Origin: Palsa-504 sp050011155
GTDB taxonomy: Bacteria > Actinomycetota > Actinomycetes > Streptosporangiales > Streptosporangiaceae
Direction of reading: 5' to 3'
DNA: 64,000 nucleotides
Assembly: GCA_050011155.1 (NCBI GenBank)
Contig: JBEKJP010000060.1
Coordinates: forward strand, 10,800 to 74,799
In this document: piece by piece, positions 46,437-53,986 of the stretch
How the letters are laid out: each line of letters starts with the position of its first letter
Position numbering within the stretch: position 1 is the first letter of the stretch
Position numbers and translations under genes: made by a program
Notes under the pieces: model-generated
Told to the model about the DNA's origin: nothing
What the model saw: only the letters and a program-made list of their open reading frames with translations
Databases searched by the model: none

Positions 46437-47816
46437 GTGACGGAAGAGAATTTCTGGTATAGCCACCTTGAAGACACGGCCAGCCGAGAGGCCGCCATTA
46501 TCATCGACGCGTTCGGCGAGCGCGGGATCGACATCGGCGGCGAACACGACCCGGCCGAGCATGATCGCGACCTGCATCCCGGCGGCATCGCCTTCATGCA
46601 CGACCGGGATCACATTCTCACCCGCGAACAGCATCTCGGCGGGGTAGGCGGCGTACGGGGACACCAGCCTCTGACGGACGCCAGCAAGCGGCGAGGAGTT
46701 CTTGACCTGCTCCAGGACGGCGATCGGGTCCAGGAAATAGAGACGGTACGAGTGGCCGGGGACGTCGTGCTCCTCTGCCTGAAGCCGCGCCGTCATAAGC
46801 ACACCCGTGACCACGACTACGGTGACGAAGCGGGTGGTGAGCACGCCGAGGTGCTGGACCTTCTCAACATCATCGATGACGAGCTAGGCGAGGGAATCGC
46901 GGCGCCCGATCACGTGCTGACCGCCGCGCAAACGTTGCGTCCCTGTTCCGCTACGGAGCCGCAGCAGGTTTACCCGACGGCGACCCCCTCTCCCGCGGCC
47001 TGCCGGGACGGCGGCGCCCGGGTGCGGATCTTCCAGGCCGACACCGGGCTGGTGGACGGGGCGGCGGAGACCTTCCCGTGGCTGGCCGGCGTCCACGGCG
47101 ACCCCGACCCGCGGCATTCGGGCGGCACGATCTTGCCCTACGGGGGACACGGGACGTTCGTCGCGGGGGTCATGCGCTGCATGGCCCCGCAAGCGCAGGT
47201 CCACGTCGCGAACATCTTCGACACCGGGGGCAGCGCGCGGGAAACGGACGTCGCGATGAGCCTCAAGGCGGCGTTCGGCTTCGGCTGCGAGATCGTCCAC
47301 ATCACGGCCTCGTGCCTGACCAGGAAGAACTTCCCGCCGCTGGCCCTGGAAGCCTGGCTGGAGCAGCTCCGGCTGTACAAGGGTGCCATCTGCGTCGCCG
47401 AGGCGGGCAACAATTACACCCGGCGGCCGGCCTGGCCCGGCGCGTTCCCCGACGTCCTCGCCGTCGGAGCGCTCGCGACCGACTGGCGCCACCGGGCGGA
47501 CTTCAGCAATTACGGGGGCTGGGTCGACGTGTACGCGCCGGGCGAGAACCTCATCAATGCCATGGGCAGCGGTACCTACACCTGCCAGCTCGCGCCTGAT
47601 GCGGGGCAGAAAAGGACGTTCTCGGGGCTGGCCCAATGGAGCGGGACTTCTTTCTCCGCCCCCATCGTGACCGGGCTGATCGCGGACCGGATGGCTCGCA
47701 GCGGAGAGAGCGCCCAGGCCGCGGCCGCGGCCCTGCTGGCCAAGGCCCGGGCCCAGGCGATTCCGGGCGTTGGTCCCGTCCTGCTTCCCCGCCGCGACGA
47801 CGACGACGAGAATTGA
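46437..47816 (+). CDS. S8 subtilisin-like serine peptidase, cytoplasmic
   Basis: 459 residues with no signal peptide. The first 150 residues form an N-terminal domain (HDRDHILTREQHLGGVGG, RVAGDVVLLCLKPR) seen in non-secreted actinobacterial S8 proteins. The peptidase domain has the triad Asp202 (FQADTGLVDG), His238 (YGGHGTFVAGV) and Ser405 (WSGTSFSAPIVTG), with oxyanion Asn in EAGNNYTR. The protein ends in an acidic tail (RRDDDDEN). The GTG start has GGGAG 6 nt upstream. The divergent TPR-CHAT gene makes a protease-protease pair. A KstR-like motif overlaps its stop codon and belongs to the next gene. Confidence 0.9.
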   Translation: MTEENFWYSHLEDTASREAAIIIDAFGERGIDIGGEHDPAEHDRDLHPGGIAFMHDRDHILTREQHLGGVGGVRGHQPLTDASKRRGVLDLLQDGDRVQEIETVRVAGDVVLLCLKPRRHKHTRDHDYGDEAGGEHAEVLDLLNIIDDELGEGIAAPDHVLTAAQTLRPCSATEPQQVYPTATPSPAACRDGGARVRIFQADTGLVDGAAETFPWLAGVHGDPDPRHSGGTILPYGGHGTFVAGVMRCMAPQAQVHVANIFDTGGSARETDVAMSLKAAFGFGCEIVHITASCLTRKNFPPLALEAWLEQLRLYKGAICVAEAGNNYTRRPAWPGAFPDVLAVGALATDWRHRADFSNYGGWVDVYAPGENLINAMGSGTYTCQLAPDAGQKRTFSGLAQWSGTSFSAPIVTGLIADRMARSGESAQAAAAALLAKARAQAIPGVGPVLLPRRDDDDEN

Positions 47817-47827
47817 AACACGTTCTA
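47814..47827. promoter_or_regulatory. KstR-like operator upstream of SDR gene
   Basis: TGAAACACGTTCTA fits the published KstR consensus TnnAACnnGTTnnA exactly. It lies 46 bp before the SDR start at 47874. A near-identical core (AACACGTTCTA) recurs at 53827-53837 in front of the aldehyde dehydrogenase and CYP142-like genes. Confidence 0.5.
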
Positions 47828-47873
47828 GTACGGCCGTATGCTGATCCCGCCCCGGCTGGGAAAGGCAGGCGTC

Positions 47874-48665
47874 ATGATCCTGGATCGATTCCGCGTCACC
47901 GGCCAGGCGGCGGTGGTGACCGGCGCCGGGCGCGGGATCGGCGCGGCCACCGCGATCGCGCTGGCGCAGGCGGGCGCGGACGTGCTGATCTCAGCCCGCA
48001 CCGAGGACCAGCTGGCCAAGGTCGCGCGGGAAATCGAGTCAGCCGGCCGGCGGGCGCTGGTCGTTCCCGCTGACCTGAGTGACCTCGACGCGGCGGCCGG
48101 CCTGGCCGGGGCCGCCGCCGAGGCCTTCGGGCGGCTGGACATCGTGGTGAACAACGTCGGCGGCGCGCTGCCGCGGCCGTTCCTGGCGACCAAGCCGCAT
48201 CACCTGGCGGGCGCGTTCCAGTTCAACGTCGGGATCGCGCACCGGCTGACCCAGGCGGCGGTTCCGTACCTGCTGGCGGGCCGGGGGCGGGGCGTGGTCA
48301 TCAATATCTCCTCGGTGATGGGCCGGGTCGCGGGCCGCGGGTACCTCGCCTACGGCACGGCCAAGGCGGCCCTGGCCCATTACACCCGGCTCGCCGCGGC
48401 CGACCTGGCCCCGCGGATCAGGGTTAACGCCATCGCGGTGGGCTCGGTGGCGACCTCGGCGCTGGACATCGTGCTCACCGACGACGAACTGCGCGAGCGG
48501 ATGGAACGAACCACCCCGCTCGGCCGGATCGGCGACCCCGAGGACATCGCCGCCGCGGTACTTTTCCTGGCCTCGCCGGCCGGCGGCTACATCACCGGCA
48601 AGATCATCGAGGTCGACGGCGGCCTCGGCCAGCCCAACCTCGATCTCGGGCTGCCGGACCTGTGA
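47874..48665 (+). CDS. short-chain dehydrogenase/reductase (SDR)
   Basis: 263 residues, Rossmann fold. Cofactor motif TGAGRGIG, NNVGG, catalytic Ser in INISSVMG, Tyr/Lys in YLAYGTAKAAL, and C-terminal ITGKIIEVDGG. Asp/Arg context after strand 2 (LISARTEDQL) suggests NADP(H). The start at MILDRFRVTG fits the family better than the ATG at 47838. The KstR-like operator in front suggests a role in steroid or lipid oxidation, as for the cluster 2 kb to the right. It is a single-gene unit followed by a palindromic element. Confidence 0.9.
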   Translation: MILDRFRVTGQAAVVTGAGRGIGAATAIALAQAGADVLISARTEDQLAKVAREIESAGRRALVVPADLSDLDAAAGLAGAAAEAFGRLDIVVNNVGGALPRPFLATKPHHLAGAFQFNVGIAHRLTQAAVPYLLAGRGRGVVINISSVMGRVAGRGYLAYGTAKAALAHYTRLAAADLAPRIRVNAIAVGSVATSALDIVLTDDELRERMERTTPLGRIGDPEDIAAAVLFLASPAGGYITGKIIEVDGGLGQPNLDLGLPDL

Positions 48666-48747
48666 CCAGTTCTGTGCGAAGATCCTGACCGGCTGGATGC
48701 TGGCCGCCGCACGACCCGGCGCGCCGTAGCGGCCGCGGAGACCGTAG

Positions 48748-48781
48748 CCCGTTCGGTCCGAAGATCTTTTTACCGAACGGG
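48748..48781. repeat. 34-36 bp palindromic element, copy 3 (best palindrome)
   Basis: CCCGTTCGGT (48748-48757) mirrors ACCGAACGGG (48772-48781) around a central AAGATCTT. The two 17-bp halves agree at 14 positions. It lies 82 bp after the SDR stop and 97 bp before the end of the next (convergent) gene. Confidence 0.8.
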
Positions 48782-48877
48782 ACTATGCTTCGCGCTCTAT
48801 CCTCCGCGGCCCGCCCGGTCGCCGAACCCGCACATCGTTCACCACCGCTCGGCGGAAAGCTCCTCTCGCAGCCGCTC

Positions 48878-50134
48878 TCATACGGGGGTGATGGGAATCG
48901 ACGTGCGCGGCCGGAAGATGAAGGACGAGCCGGTGCTGATCCGGGTGATCGCTACCTCGTCGCACTCAGTCGCGGCGTCGGCGCTCGTCACCACCCGGGC
49001 GATCCAGCTGTTACGGGGCAGGCGTGATGACCCGTTCGGAATATCGGCGTACGTGATCTCAAGGTGCGGGTCAACGGCGCGGACAGCAGCCGCCATCGGC
49101 CGGGACTCGGCGGGCCCGCACAGCGAGATCCAGGCGCCGTCGTCGTGGGCCGGCGACGGTCGGCCGCCTATCCGGAGCTCGCCGCCGCCGACCGTGGCGG
49201 GGATGTACGCCGCGGGGTTGAGCAGCGGGTGCAGTTCGAGCACGCGCAGCGCCCCGGTGGCGTTCGCGGGCAGTGCCAGGGCCCTCGCGATCCGCTCGGC
49301 GGCGATTCCGGCGATTCCGGTGGCCTGCCTGACGCAGATCTCGCGTGCCTGCGACGCGTCCGTGCGGGCACCCACGGCGCGTACGAAGCCAAGGTTGAGA
49401 AGGTGCATCTGCAGGCAGACCTCGTCAGCGATGCGGACGAGCGCCGACTTGGAAAAATCGGCGAACTCAAGGTCGCTCACCAGCGGCCCGCCGTAGTCTC
49501 CCCTGCCGTCGTCGGCCGGGTCGATCGGAGACAACTCGACGTCGGCCGCGCGGGACTTCATCAGGTCCTCGCAGCCCGGCGACATCTCGACCGGCGGATG
49601 GGAGTCGTCGATGGCGACGGTCCACCGGCAGTGCGGGCGCCGGCCGGCGGGAACGCGCGGCGGCCGGTGGACCGGGCGCACCCGCGCCCGGGGGTTGGTC
49701 GCCACGGCGGTCGCGTCGAATGTCGGGTCCTCGATGTCATGGCACATCGACGTGACGTACTTATCCCCGAGGGGCTCGACGTCCATCAGCGCGCCGCAGT
49801 GGTCGAGGTGGAACTCCCCGTGCCAGGCGTCGTGGACGGTGTAGCGAAAGTCCATGAACTGCGGCGGAGCCCCGATGTCCAGTTGCAGTCCCTTGAAGAT
49901 CGTAACCACATCGGTGCCCTCGTAGGCCAGCGCGCGCTGCATGCGCCGGGTGTAGATGGGGCTGGCCGCCATCCACTCGTCGATCGCGATCCTGGTCATT
50001 TCCTCCCGGCCGAACGCGGAGATGCACCAGGCCATAGCCGACCGGTCGATCAGGTGCCCGATCAGCAGCAGTTCCGGCACCAGGACGGCGAGTTGTCCGC
50101 GTTCTAGGGTTTCGTAGCGGCTTCGCACGCTCAC
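48878..50134 (-). CDS. conserved hypothetical protein of the P450/aldehyde dehydrogenase operon
   Basis: 418 residues, soluble, no signal peptide. Recognisable blocks are VHDAWHGEFHLDHCGALMDV, YVTSMCHDIEDPTFDATAV and VHRPPRVPAG, with several His and Cys residues that could bind a metal or form an active site. I have the impression of similar proteins in actinobacterial steroid or lipid loci but cannot assign a family. It is the last of five minus-strand genes (ALDH, SDR, HIBADH, CMD, this), 16 nt after CMD, so it probably acts on the same substrate class. The GTG at 50134 has AGGAGG 11 nt upstream. Confidence 0.7.
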   Translation of the reverse strand: MSVRSRYETLERGQLAVLVPELLLIGHLIDRSAMAWCISAFGREEMTRIAIDEWMAASPIYTRRMQRALAYEGTDVVTIFKGLQLDIGAPPQFMDFRYTVHDAWHGEFHLDHCGALMDVEPLGDKYVTSMCHDIEDPTFDATAVATNPRARVRPVHRPPRVPAGRRPHCRWTVAIDDSHPPVEMSPGCEDLMKSRAADVELSPIDPADDGRGDYGGPLVSDLEFADFSKSALVRIADEVCLQMHLLNLGFVRAVGARTDASQAREICVRQATGIAGIAAERIARALALPANATGALRVLELHPLLNPAAYIPATVGGGELRIGGRPSPAHDDGAWISLCGPAESRPMAAAVRAVDPHLEITYADIPNGSSRLPRNSWIARVVTSADAATECDEVAITRISTGSSFIFRPRTSIPITPV

Positions 50135-50150
50135 CCCTGGCTACACCTCC

Positions 50151-50564
50151 TCATGCGTCCTCGGCGGCCTTCTTTTCCGCACGTTCCTTCTTGGCGAGGA
50201 CCGCGTCGACGCGCATGGCCAGGTTGGCGCCAAGCGGCCAGCCGACGTAGTGCGTGAGGAACAGCGCCGCCTCCCGCAGCTGGTCGGCGTCGAGCTCGCC
50301 GTTGCCGAGCGCGGCCTTGACTTGGATTTCCGCGAGATCCACCTGGCCCTGCGCAGCCAGGACGCCGAGCACGAGCAGGCGGCGGTCCCGGATGGTCAGG
50401 CCGGGACGCGTCCAGATGTCGCCGAACAGGTGGTCTACGGTGACGGCGAAGAAGTCGCCGGGACCGTCCTGGACATCCCAGCCGTAGACCGCGCTCATCG
50501 TGTCGAGGCCGCGCTTACGCCGCTCGTCCGGCCCGGCTTCGCCCGGCCTCACCTGGTCGGTCAT
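50151..50564 (-). CDS. carboxymuconolactone decarboxylase (CMD/AhpD) family protein
   Basis: 137 residues. The helical CMD fold is visible in FGDIWTRPGLTIRDRRLLVL, then ELDADQLREAALFLTHYVGW. It lacks the CxxC of AhpD peroxidases, so it is closer to PcaC-like decarboxylases. ATG overlaps the stop of the dehydrogenase gene (ATGA). In the M. tuberculosis CYP51 region a CMD-family gene (Rv0771, from memory) holds the same place. The true substrate is unknown. Confidence 0.9.
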   Translation of the reverse strand: MTDQVRPGEAGPDERRKRGLDTMSAVYGWDVQDGPGDFFAVTVDHLFGDIWTRPGLTIRDRRLLVLGVLAAQGQVDLAEIQVKAALGNGELDADQLREAALFLTHYVGWPLGANLAMRVDAVLAKKERAEKKAAEDA

Positions 50565-51514
50565 GGGTTCTCCGCGGTGTCGCCTGGCGGGGGTTCCTGG
50601 CGGCCGGGGACGCCGAGGGCGGCGGCCAGGTGCGTCCGGGCAAGGCGCCCGAACGGCAGCTCGACGCCAACCTTGGCGGCGAGCTCGGCGGCCAGCGCCA
50701 GATCCTTGTTTCCCAGGTCCCGCGCGTGCGCGAAGATCCCGTACAGGCCGTCGTCGGCCGGCAGCGGCGCGGCCGTGTCTCGCAGCATGATCGCGCCGGC
50801 GCCGCCGGTGATGGCGTCGGTGTACCGGACCACATTGCCCAGTTCCTTCAGGTCGATGCCGGCTGCCTCCGCCAGTCGCAGCGCCTCGCCCGCCGCGGCG
50901 AACGAGATGAAGTGCAGCAGGTTGCGGGCGAGCTTGGCCCGGGTGCCGGCGCCCGGCGGCCCCGCGTGCATGATCAGCCCCGCCCACGGCCCGAACGCTT
51001 CCGCGCAGCGCGGGTACGCCGCGTCGGACGCGCCGACCATAACGGCAAGGCTGCCCTGATGCGCGCCCATGAACCCGCCGCTCACCGGGGCGTCGGCGAT
51101 GTGCACCCCGCGTGCCTGCGCGAACCTGGCCAGCCGCGGGGTCGTCTGGTCGCTGATCGTGGAGTGGACCGCGATGATCGTTCCCGGCACCGCCGCCGCC
51201 AGGAGGCCGTCGGTACCGCACACCACGTCTTCGACCTGCGCATCGTCGCGCACCATCACGGAGATCACCCCGGACGTCGCCGCTACGTCGCGCGGCGATG
51301 CCGCGACCCGTGCGCCCTTCTGCGCGAACCACTCGGTGGCGTCGGCGAGTACGTCGTAGACGGTCAGCCCGCCCGGCCACTCGCGCAGGTGCTTCGCCAT
51401 CGGGGCGCCCATCTGGCCGAGTCCTATGAAGCCGACGCCCGCCGGTACGGCGGCCGGGTCCGGTACGGTGCCCGGGTCCGGTACGGCACCCGGAAGATCA
51501 GCCCGCCCGGTCAC
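50561..51514 (-). CDS. 3-hydroxyisobutyrate dehydrogenase-family NAD(P)-dependent oxidoreductase
   Basis: 317 residues. The Rossmann motif GVGFIGLGQMGAPMAKHL lies near residue 20, followed by substrate-binding DAPVSGGFMGAHQGSLAVMV and the catalytic-lysine helix AGTRAKLARNLLHFISF. The GTG start overlaps the SDR stop (GTGA). An N-terminal tail with VPDPGTVPDP-type repeats precedes the fold. It would oxidise a beta-hydroxy acid; the locus suggests an intermediate from steroid or terpenoid side-chain oxidation. Equivalent in position to Rv0770. Confidence 0.9.
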   Translation of the reverse strand: MTGRADLPGAVPDPGTVPDPAAVPAGVGFIGLGQMGAPMAKHLREWPGGLTVYDVLADATEWFAQKGARVAASPRDVAATSGVISVMVRDDAQVEDVVCGTDGLLAAAVPGTIIAVHSTISDQTTPRLARFAQARGVHIADAPVSGGFMGAHQGSLAVMVGASDAAYPRCAEAFGPWAGLIMHAGPPGAGTRAKLARNLLHFISFAAAGEALRLAEAAGIDLKELGNVVRYTDAITGGAGAIMLRDTAAPLPADDGLYGIFAHARDLGNKDLALAAELAAKVGVELPFGRLARTHLAAALGVPGRQEPPPGDTAENP

Positions 51515-52263
51515 GACCGGAACACCTGCCCGCCGTCGACGTTGAAGATCTGGCCGGTGATCCAGCTCGCCTCGGACGACAGCAGGAACAGGCACAGGCC
51601 GACCAGGTCCTCTGGTTGGCCCATCCGCTTGAGCGCCATGCCGTTCACGATGTCCTTGACCATGTTCTCCGGGGTCACGGTCCTGGTCGCCTCGGTGTCG
51701 ATGGGGCCGGGGGCGATCGCGTTGACCCTGATGCCCATACCGCCAAGCTCGTGCGCGAGCTGCTGGGTGAGACCGTTCACGCCGACCTTGGCTAGCCCGT
51801 AGAAGCCTGAGTACACCCAGGCCGCGGTGGAGGACTGGTTGACGATCGCGCCGCCGCCGCGCTTCTGCAGGTGCGGCACGCACGCCCTGGTGCAGGCCAG
51901 CGCGCCGTCCATGTTCACGCTCATGAACTTCTTGTAGTAGTCCCAGTCGACGGTGAACAGGAAGTCGAGCTTCATGCCGCCGTAGATGGCGGCGTTGTTG
52001 ATCAGGCAGTCGATGCCGCCGAAGCGTTCTGCCGCGAATTCCGCCATCGCTTCGGCCGACGCGGGGTCCGCGACGTCGACCTGAGTGAAAGCCGCAGTCC
52101 CGCCGGCTGCCGCGATGTCCTTCGCGACCGCCTCGCCCGCGTCGGCGTCCAGATCGGCGATCACGAGGCTGGCACCGTCCGCAGCCAGGGACCGGGCATA
52201 GGCTTCTCCGATGCCACGGGCGGCACCGGTCACGATGGCCACCTTGCCATCGAAGCGTCCCAT
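51511..52263 (-). CDS. short-chain dehydrogenase/reductase (SDR)
   Basis: 250 residues. TGAARGIGEAYARSLAADGA (cofactor), NNAAIYGG, Ser in IVNQSSTAAWVYSG, Tyr/Lys in YGLAKVGVNGL and ITGQIFNVDGGQ complete the SDR set. Asp-39-type residue in IADLDADAG indicates NAD(H). It starts 38 nt after the aldehyde dehydrogenase stop with GGGAG upstream. Equivalent in position to Rv0769. Confidence 0.93.
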   Translation of the reverse strand: MGRFDGKVAIVTGAARGIGEAYARSLAADGASLVIADLDADAGEAVAKDIAAAGGTAAFTQVDVADPASAEAMAEFAAERFGGIDCLINNAAIYGGMKLDFLFTVDWDYYKKFMSVNMDGALACTRACVPHLQKRGGGAIVNQSSTAAWVYSGFYGLAKVGVNGLTQQLAHELGGMGIRVNAIAPGPIDTEATRTVTPENMVKDIVNGMALKRMGQPEDLVGLCLFLLSSEASWITGQIFNVDGGQVFRS

Positions 52264-52301
52264 CAGCAAGGACTCCCTTCGTGTGCGAGCCCGCCCGGCG
52301 G

Positions 52302-53771
52302 TCAGGCCGGCTCGGCGACGAGCTTGGTCTCCAGGTATTCCTCGAAGCCGGCCACGCCCATCTCGCGGCCGATACCCGACTGCTTGTAGCCGCCGAACGG
52401 GGCGTCTGCCGCGTACCAGACCGCGCCGTTCACCGACAGCGTCCCGGTCCGGATGCGCGCGGCCACGCCGCGGGCGCGGTCGAGGTCGGTGCCGTGCACC
52501 GCGCCGGACAGGCCGTACGGCGAGTCGTTCGCGATCCGCACCGCGTCGTCGTCTCCGTCGTGCGGCAGGATCACGAGCACCGGGCCGAAGATCTCCTCCT
52601 GGGCGACCCGGGCCGTGTTCTCCACCCCGGTGATGAGCGTGGGCTCGATCCAGAAACCCCGGTCCCTGTCCGCGGGCTGGCCGCCTCCGCAGGCGAACTT
52701 GCCGCCTTCCTCGACCGCTAGCCGCAAGTAGCCCTCGACCCGGTCCCGCTGCCGTGCGGAGATGACCGGGCCGCACACAGTGCCCGGATCGGCCGGGTCG
52801 CCGACGCCGATCGCGCGCATCGCGCCGGCTGCCGCGTCGACCGCCTCGTCGTAGCGTGTGCGCGGCACTAGCAGCCGCGTCGTCAGCGCGCAGCCCTGTC
52901 CCGCGTGAGTGCAGACGATGAACGCGGCCATGCCGCAGGCGCCTGCCAGGTCGGCGTCGTCGAGAACGACGTAGGCCGACTTGCCGCCGAGCTCGAGCAA
53001 GACCCGCTTCACCGTCTCCGCGCCCGCGGCCATGACCCGGCGCCCGGTGGCTGTCGATCCGGTGAATGAGACGACATCGACCCTCGGGTCCTCCGACAGC
53101 TGCGCGCCGAGGGCATGGTCGCTACCGGTGACGATATTGACCACCCCGGCCGGGATGTCGGTCTCGGCGGCGATGAGCTCGCCTACGGCCGCCGCGCACC
53201 ACGGCGTGTCCGGCGCGGGCTTGAGCACGACCGTGTTGCCGGCCGCGAGCGCGGGGCCGAGCTTGGCCAGGTTGATCTGGTGCGGGAAGTTCCACGGCGT
53301 GATCGCACCCACCACGCCGGCCGGCTCCCGGTACACGATACGGCGGCTCGGCACGCCCATCGGCTTGGCGGTGCCGAGGTCGCGCCTCCACTCGAAATCA
53401 CCCGCCAGATCCGCGAACCACGCGAGACTGGCCACCGGGTCGTCCAACTGCGCGCCGTAGGTAAGGAACCGGGGGGCACCGACCTCCGCGATCGTGAGCT
53501 CCCGCAGCTCGTCGGCGTGACCGGCCAGCGCATCGTGCAGCTGCGTGAGGCAGGCCCGGCGCAGCGCCACGTTCCGGGACCAGTCCAGCTCGTCAAAGGC
53601 CCGCCGCGCGGCCGCGACGGCTCGCTCCATGTCCTCGGGCGCCGCCTCGGCGGCGCTGCCGAGAACCTCTCCGGTCGCCGGGTTCAGCGTCTCGAACGTC
53701 TCGCCGCCCGTTCCGGGCTCGAGCCGTCCCGCGATGAGGTGGTGGGAGTACCGGTCGGACCACACGCTCAT
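52302..53771 (-). CDS. aldA: aldehyde dehydrogenase (AldA type)
   Basis: 489 residues. NAD(P)-binding ITPWNFPHQINLAKLGPALA, FTGSTATGRRVM, catalytic Glu in LLELGGKSAYVV and catalytic Cys in HAGQGCALTTRLLV. It oxidises an aldehyde to the acid, here plausibly a P450- or SDR-derived one. The ATG at 53771 has AGGAGAG 6 nt upstream; a frame extension to 53789 is unlikely. First gene of the leftward operon; its promoter region, shared with the CYP142-like gene, carries a KstR-like site and a TetR-like half palindrome. Equivalent to Rv0768 (aldA). Confidence 0.92.
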   Translation of the reverse strand: MSVWSDRYSHHLIAGRLEPGTGGETFETLNPATGEVLGSAAEAAPEDMERAVAAARRAFDELDWSRNVALRRACLTQLHDALAGHADELRELTIAEVGAPRFLTYGAQLDDPVASLAWFADLAGDFEWRRDLGTAKPMGVPSRRIVYREPAGVVGAITPWNFPHQINLAKLGPALAAGNTVVLKPAPDTPWCAAAVGELIAAETDIPAGVVNIVTGSDHALGAQLSEDPRVDVVSFTGSTATGRRVMAAGAETVKRVLLELGGKSAYVVLDDADLAGACGMAAFIVCTHAGQGCALTTRLLVPRTRYDEAVDAAAGAMRAIGVGDPADPGTVCGPVISARQRDRVEGYLRLAVEEGGKFACGGGQPADRDRGFWIEPTLITGVENTARVAQEEIFGPVLVILPHDGDDDAVRIANDSPYGLSGAVHGTDLDRARGVAARIRTGTLSVNGAVWYAADAPFGGYKQSGIGREMGVAGFEEYLETKLVAEPA

Positions 53772-53784
53772 TGACACTCTCCTA

Positions 53785-53795
53785 GACACCTGTAC
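53785..53795. promoter_or_regulatory. possible TetR operator (GACACCTGTAC)
   Basis: GACACCTGT differs by one base from GACACGTGT in the palindrome at the TetR start (56239-56248). It lies just upstream of the aldA ribosome-binding site. A link to the cluster TetR is inferred only. Confidence 0.3.
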
Positions 53796-53823
53796 AGACT
53801 ATTGTCCATGCATATCCTTCTGC

Positions 53824-53837
53824 AAGAACACGTTCTA
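53824..53837. promoter_or_regulatory. KstR-like operator in aldA/CYP142-like divergent promoter
   Basis: AAGAACACGTTCTA matches the KstR consensus TnnAACnnGTTnnA except for the first base, and holds the near-palindrome AGAACACGTTCT. On the minus strand it abuts a TTGCAG / ATAGTC promoter for aldA with 17-nt spacing. Confidence 0.5.
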
Positions 53838-53859
53838 CATTTACGGAAAAGGCGAATGC

Positions 53860-53970
53860 TCAGCCCGCGATCAGCTCGGCGCACCGCTCGCCGATCATCA
53901 GCGACGGGGCGTCGGTATTACCTCTGGTGACCGACGGCATGATCGAGGCGGCATGATCGAGGCGGCATCG
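53860..53970 (-). pseudogene. C-terminal relic of a GMC oxidoreductase
   Basis: The minus strand reads DHAASIMPSVTRGNTDAPSL then MIGERCAELIAG and a stop at 53860. This is the conserved C-terminus of GMC flavoprotein oxidoreductases (consensus ASxxPxxxxGNTNAPxxMIxEKxADLI). About 33 residues remain of over 500. The beginning was cut away, apparently when the CYP142-like gene came to lie here. Confidence 0.75.
53936..53963 (+). repeat. 14-bp tandem duplication before the CYP142-like gene
   Basis: GGCATGATCGAGGC occurs twice in tandem and a third, partial GGCATCGA follows, ending 23 nt before the P450 ATG. The repeat lies in the GMC relic, so it is probably neutral, although it sets the length of the 5' leader. 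Confidence 0.7.
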
Positions 53971-53986
53971 ACGCGGAGGGACTGAT

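Noticed and set aside
46401..46844. 147-codon minus-strand frame across the S8 N-terminus
   Set aside because: It looks moderately protein-like, but the plus frame has a GGGAG site and runs into the S8 domain; the antisense frame has no independent support.
31463..48781. The palindromic elements as LexA/SOS boxes
   Set aside because: Actinobacterial SOS boxes are CGAAC-N4-GTTCG; here the half sites are in the opposite order and 18-20 nt apart.
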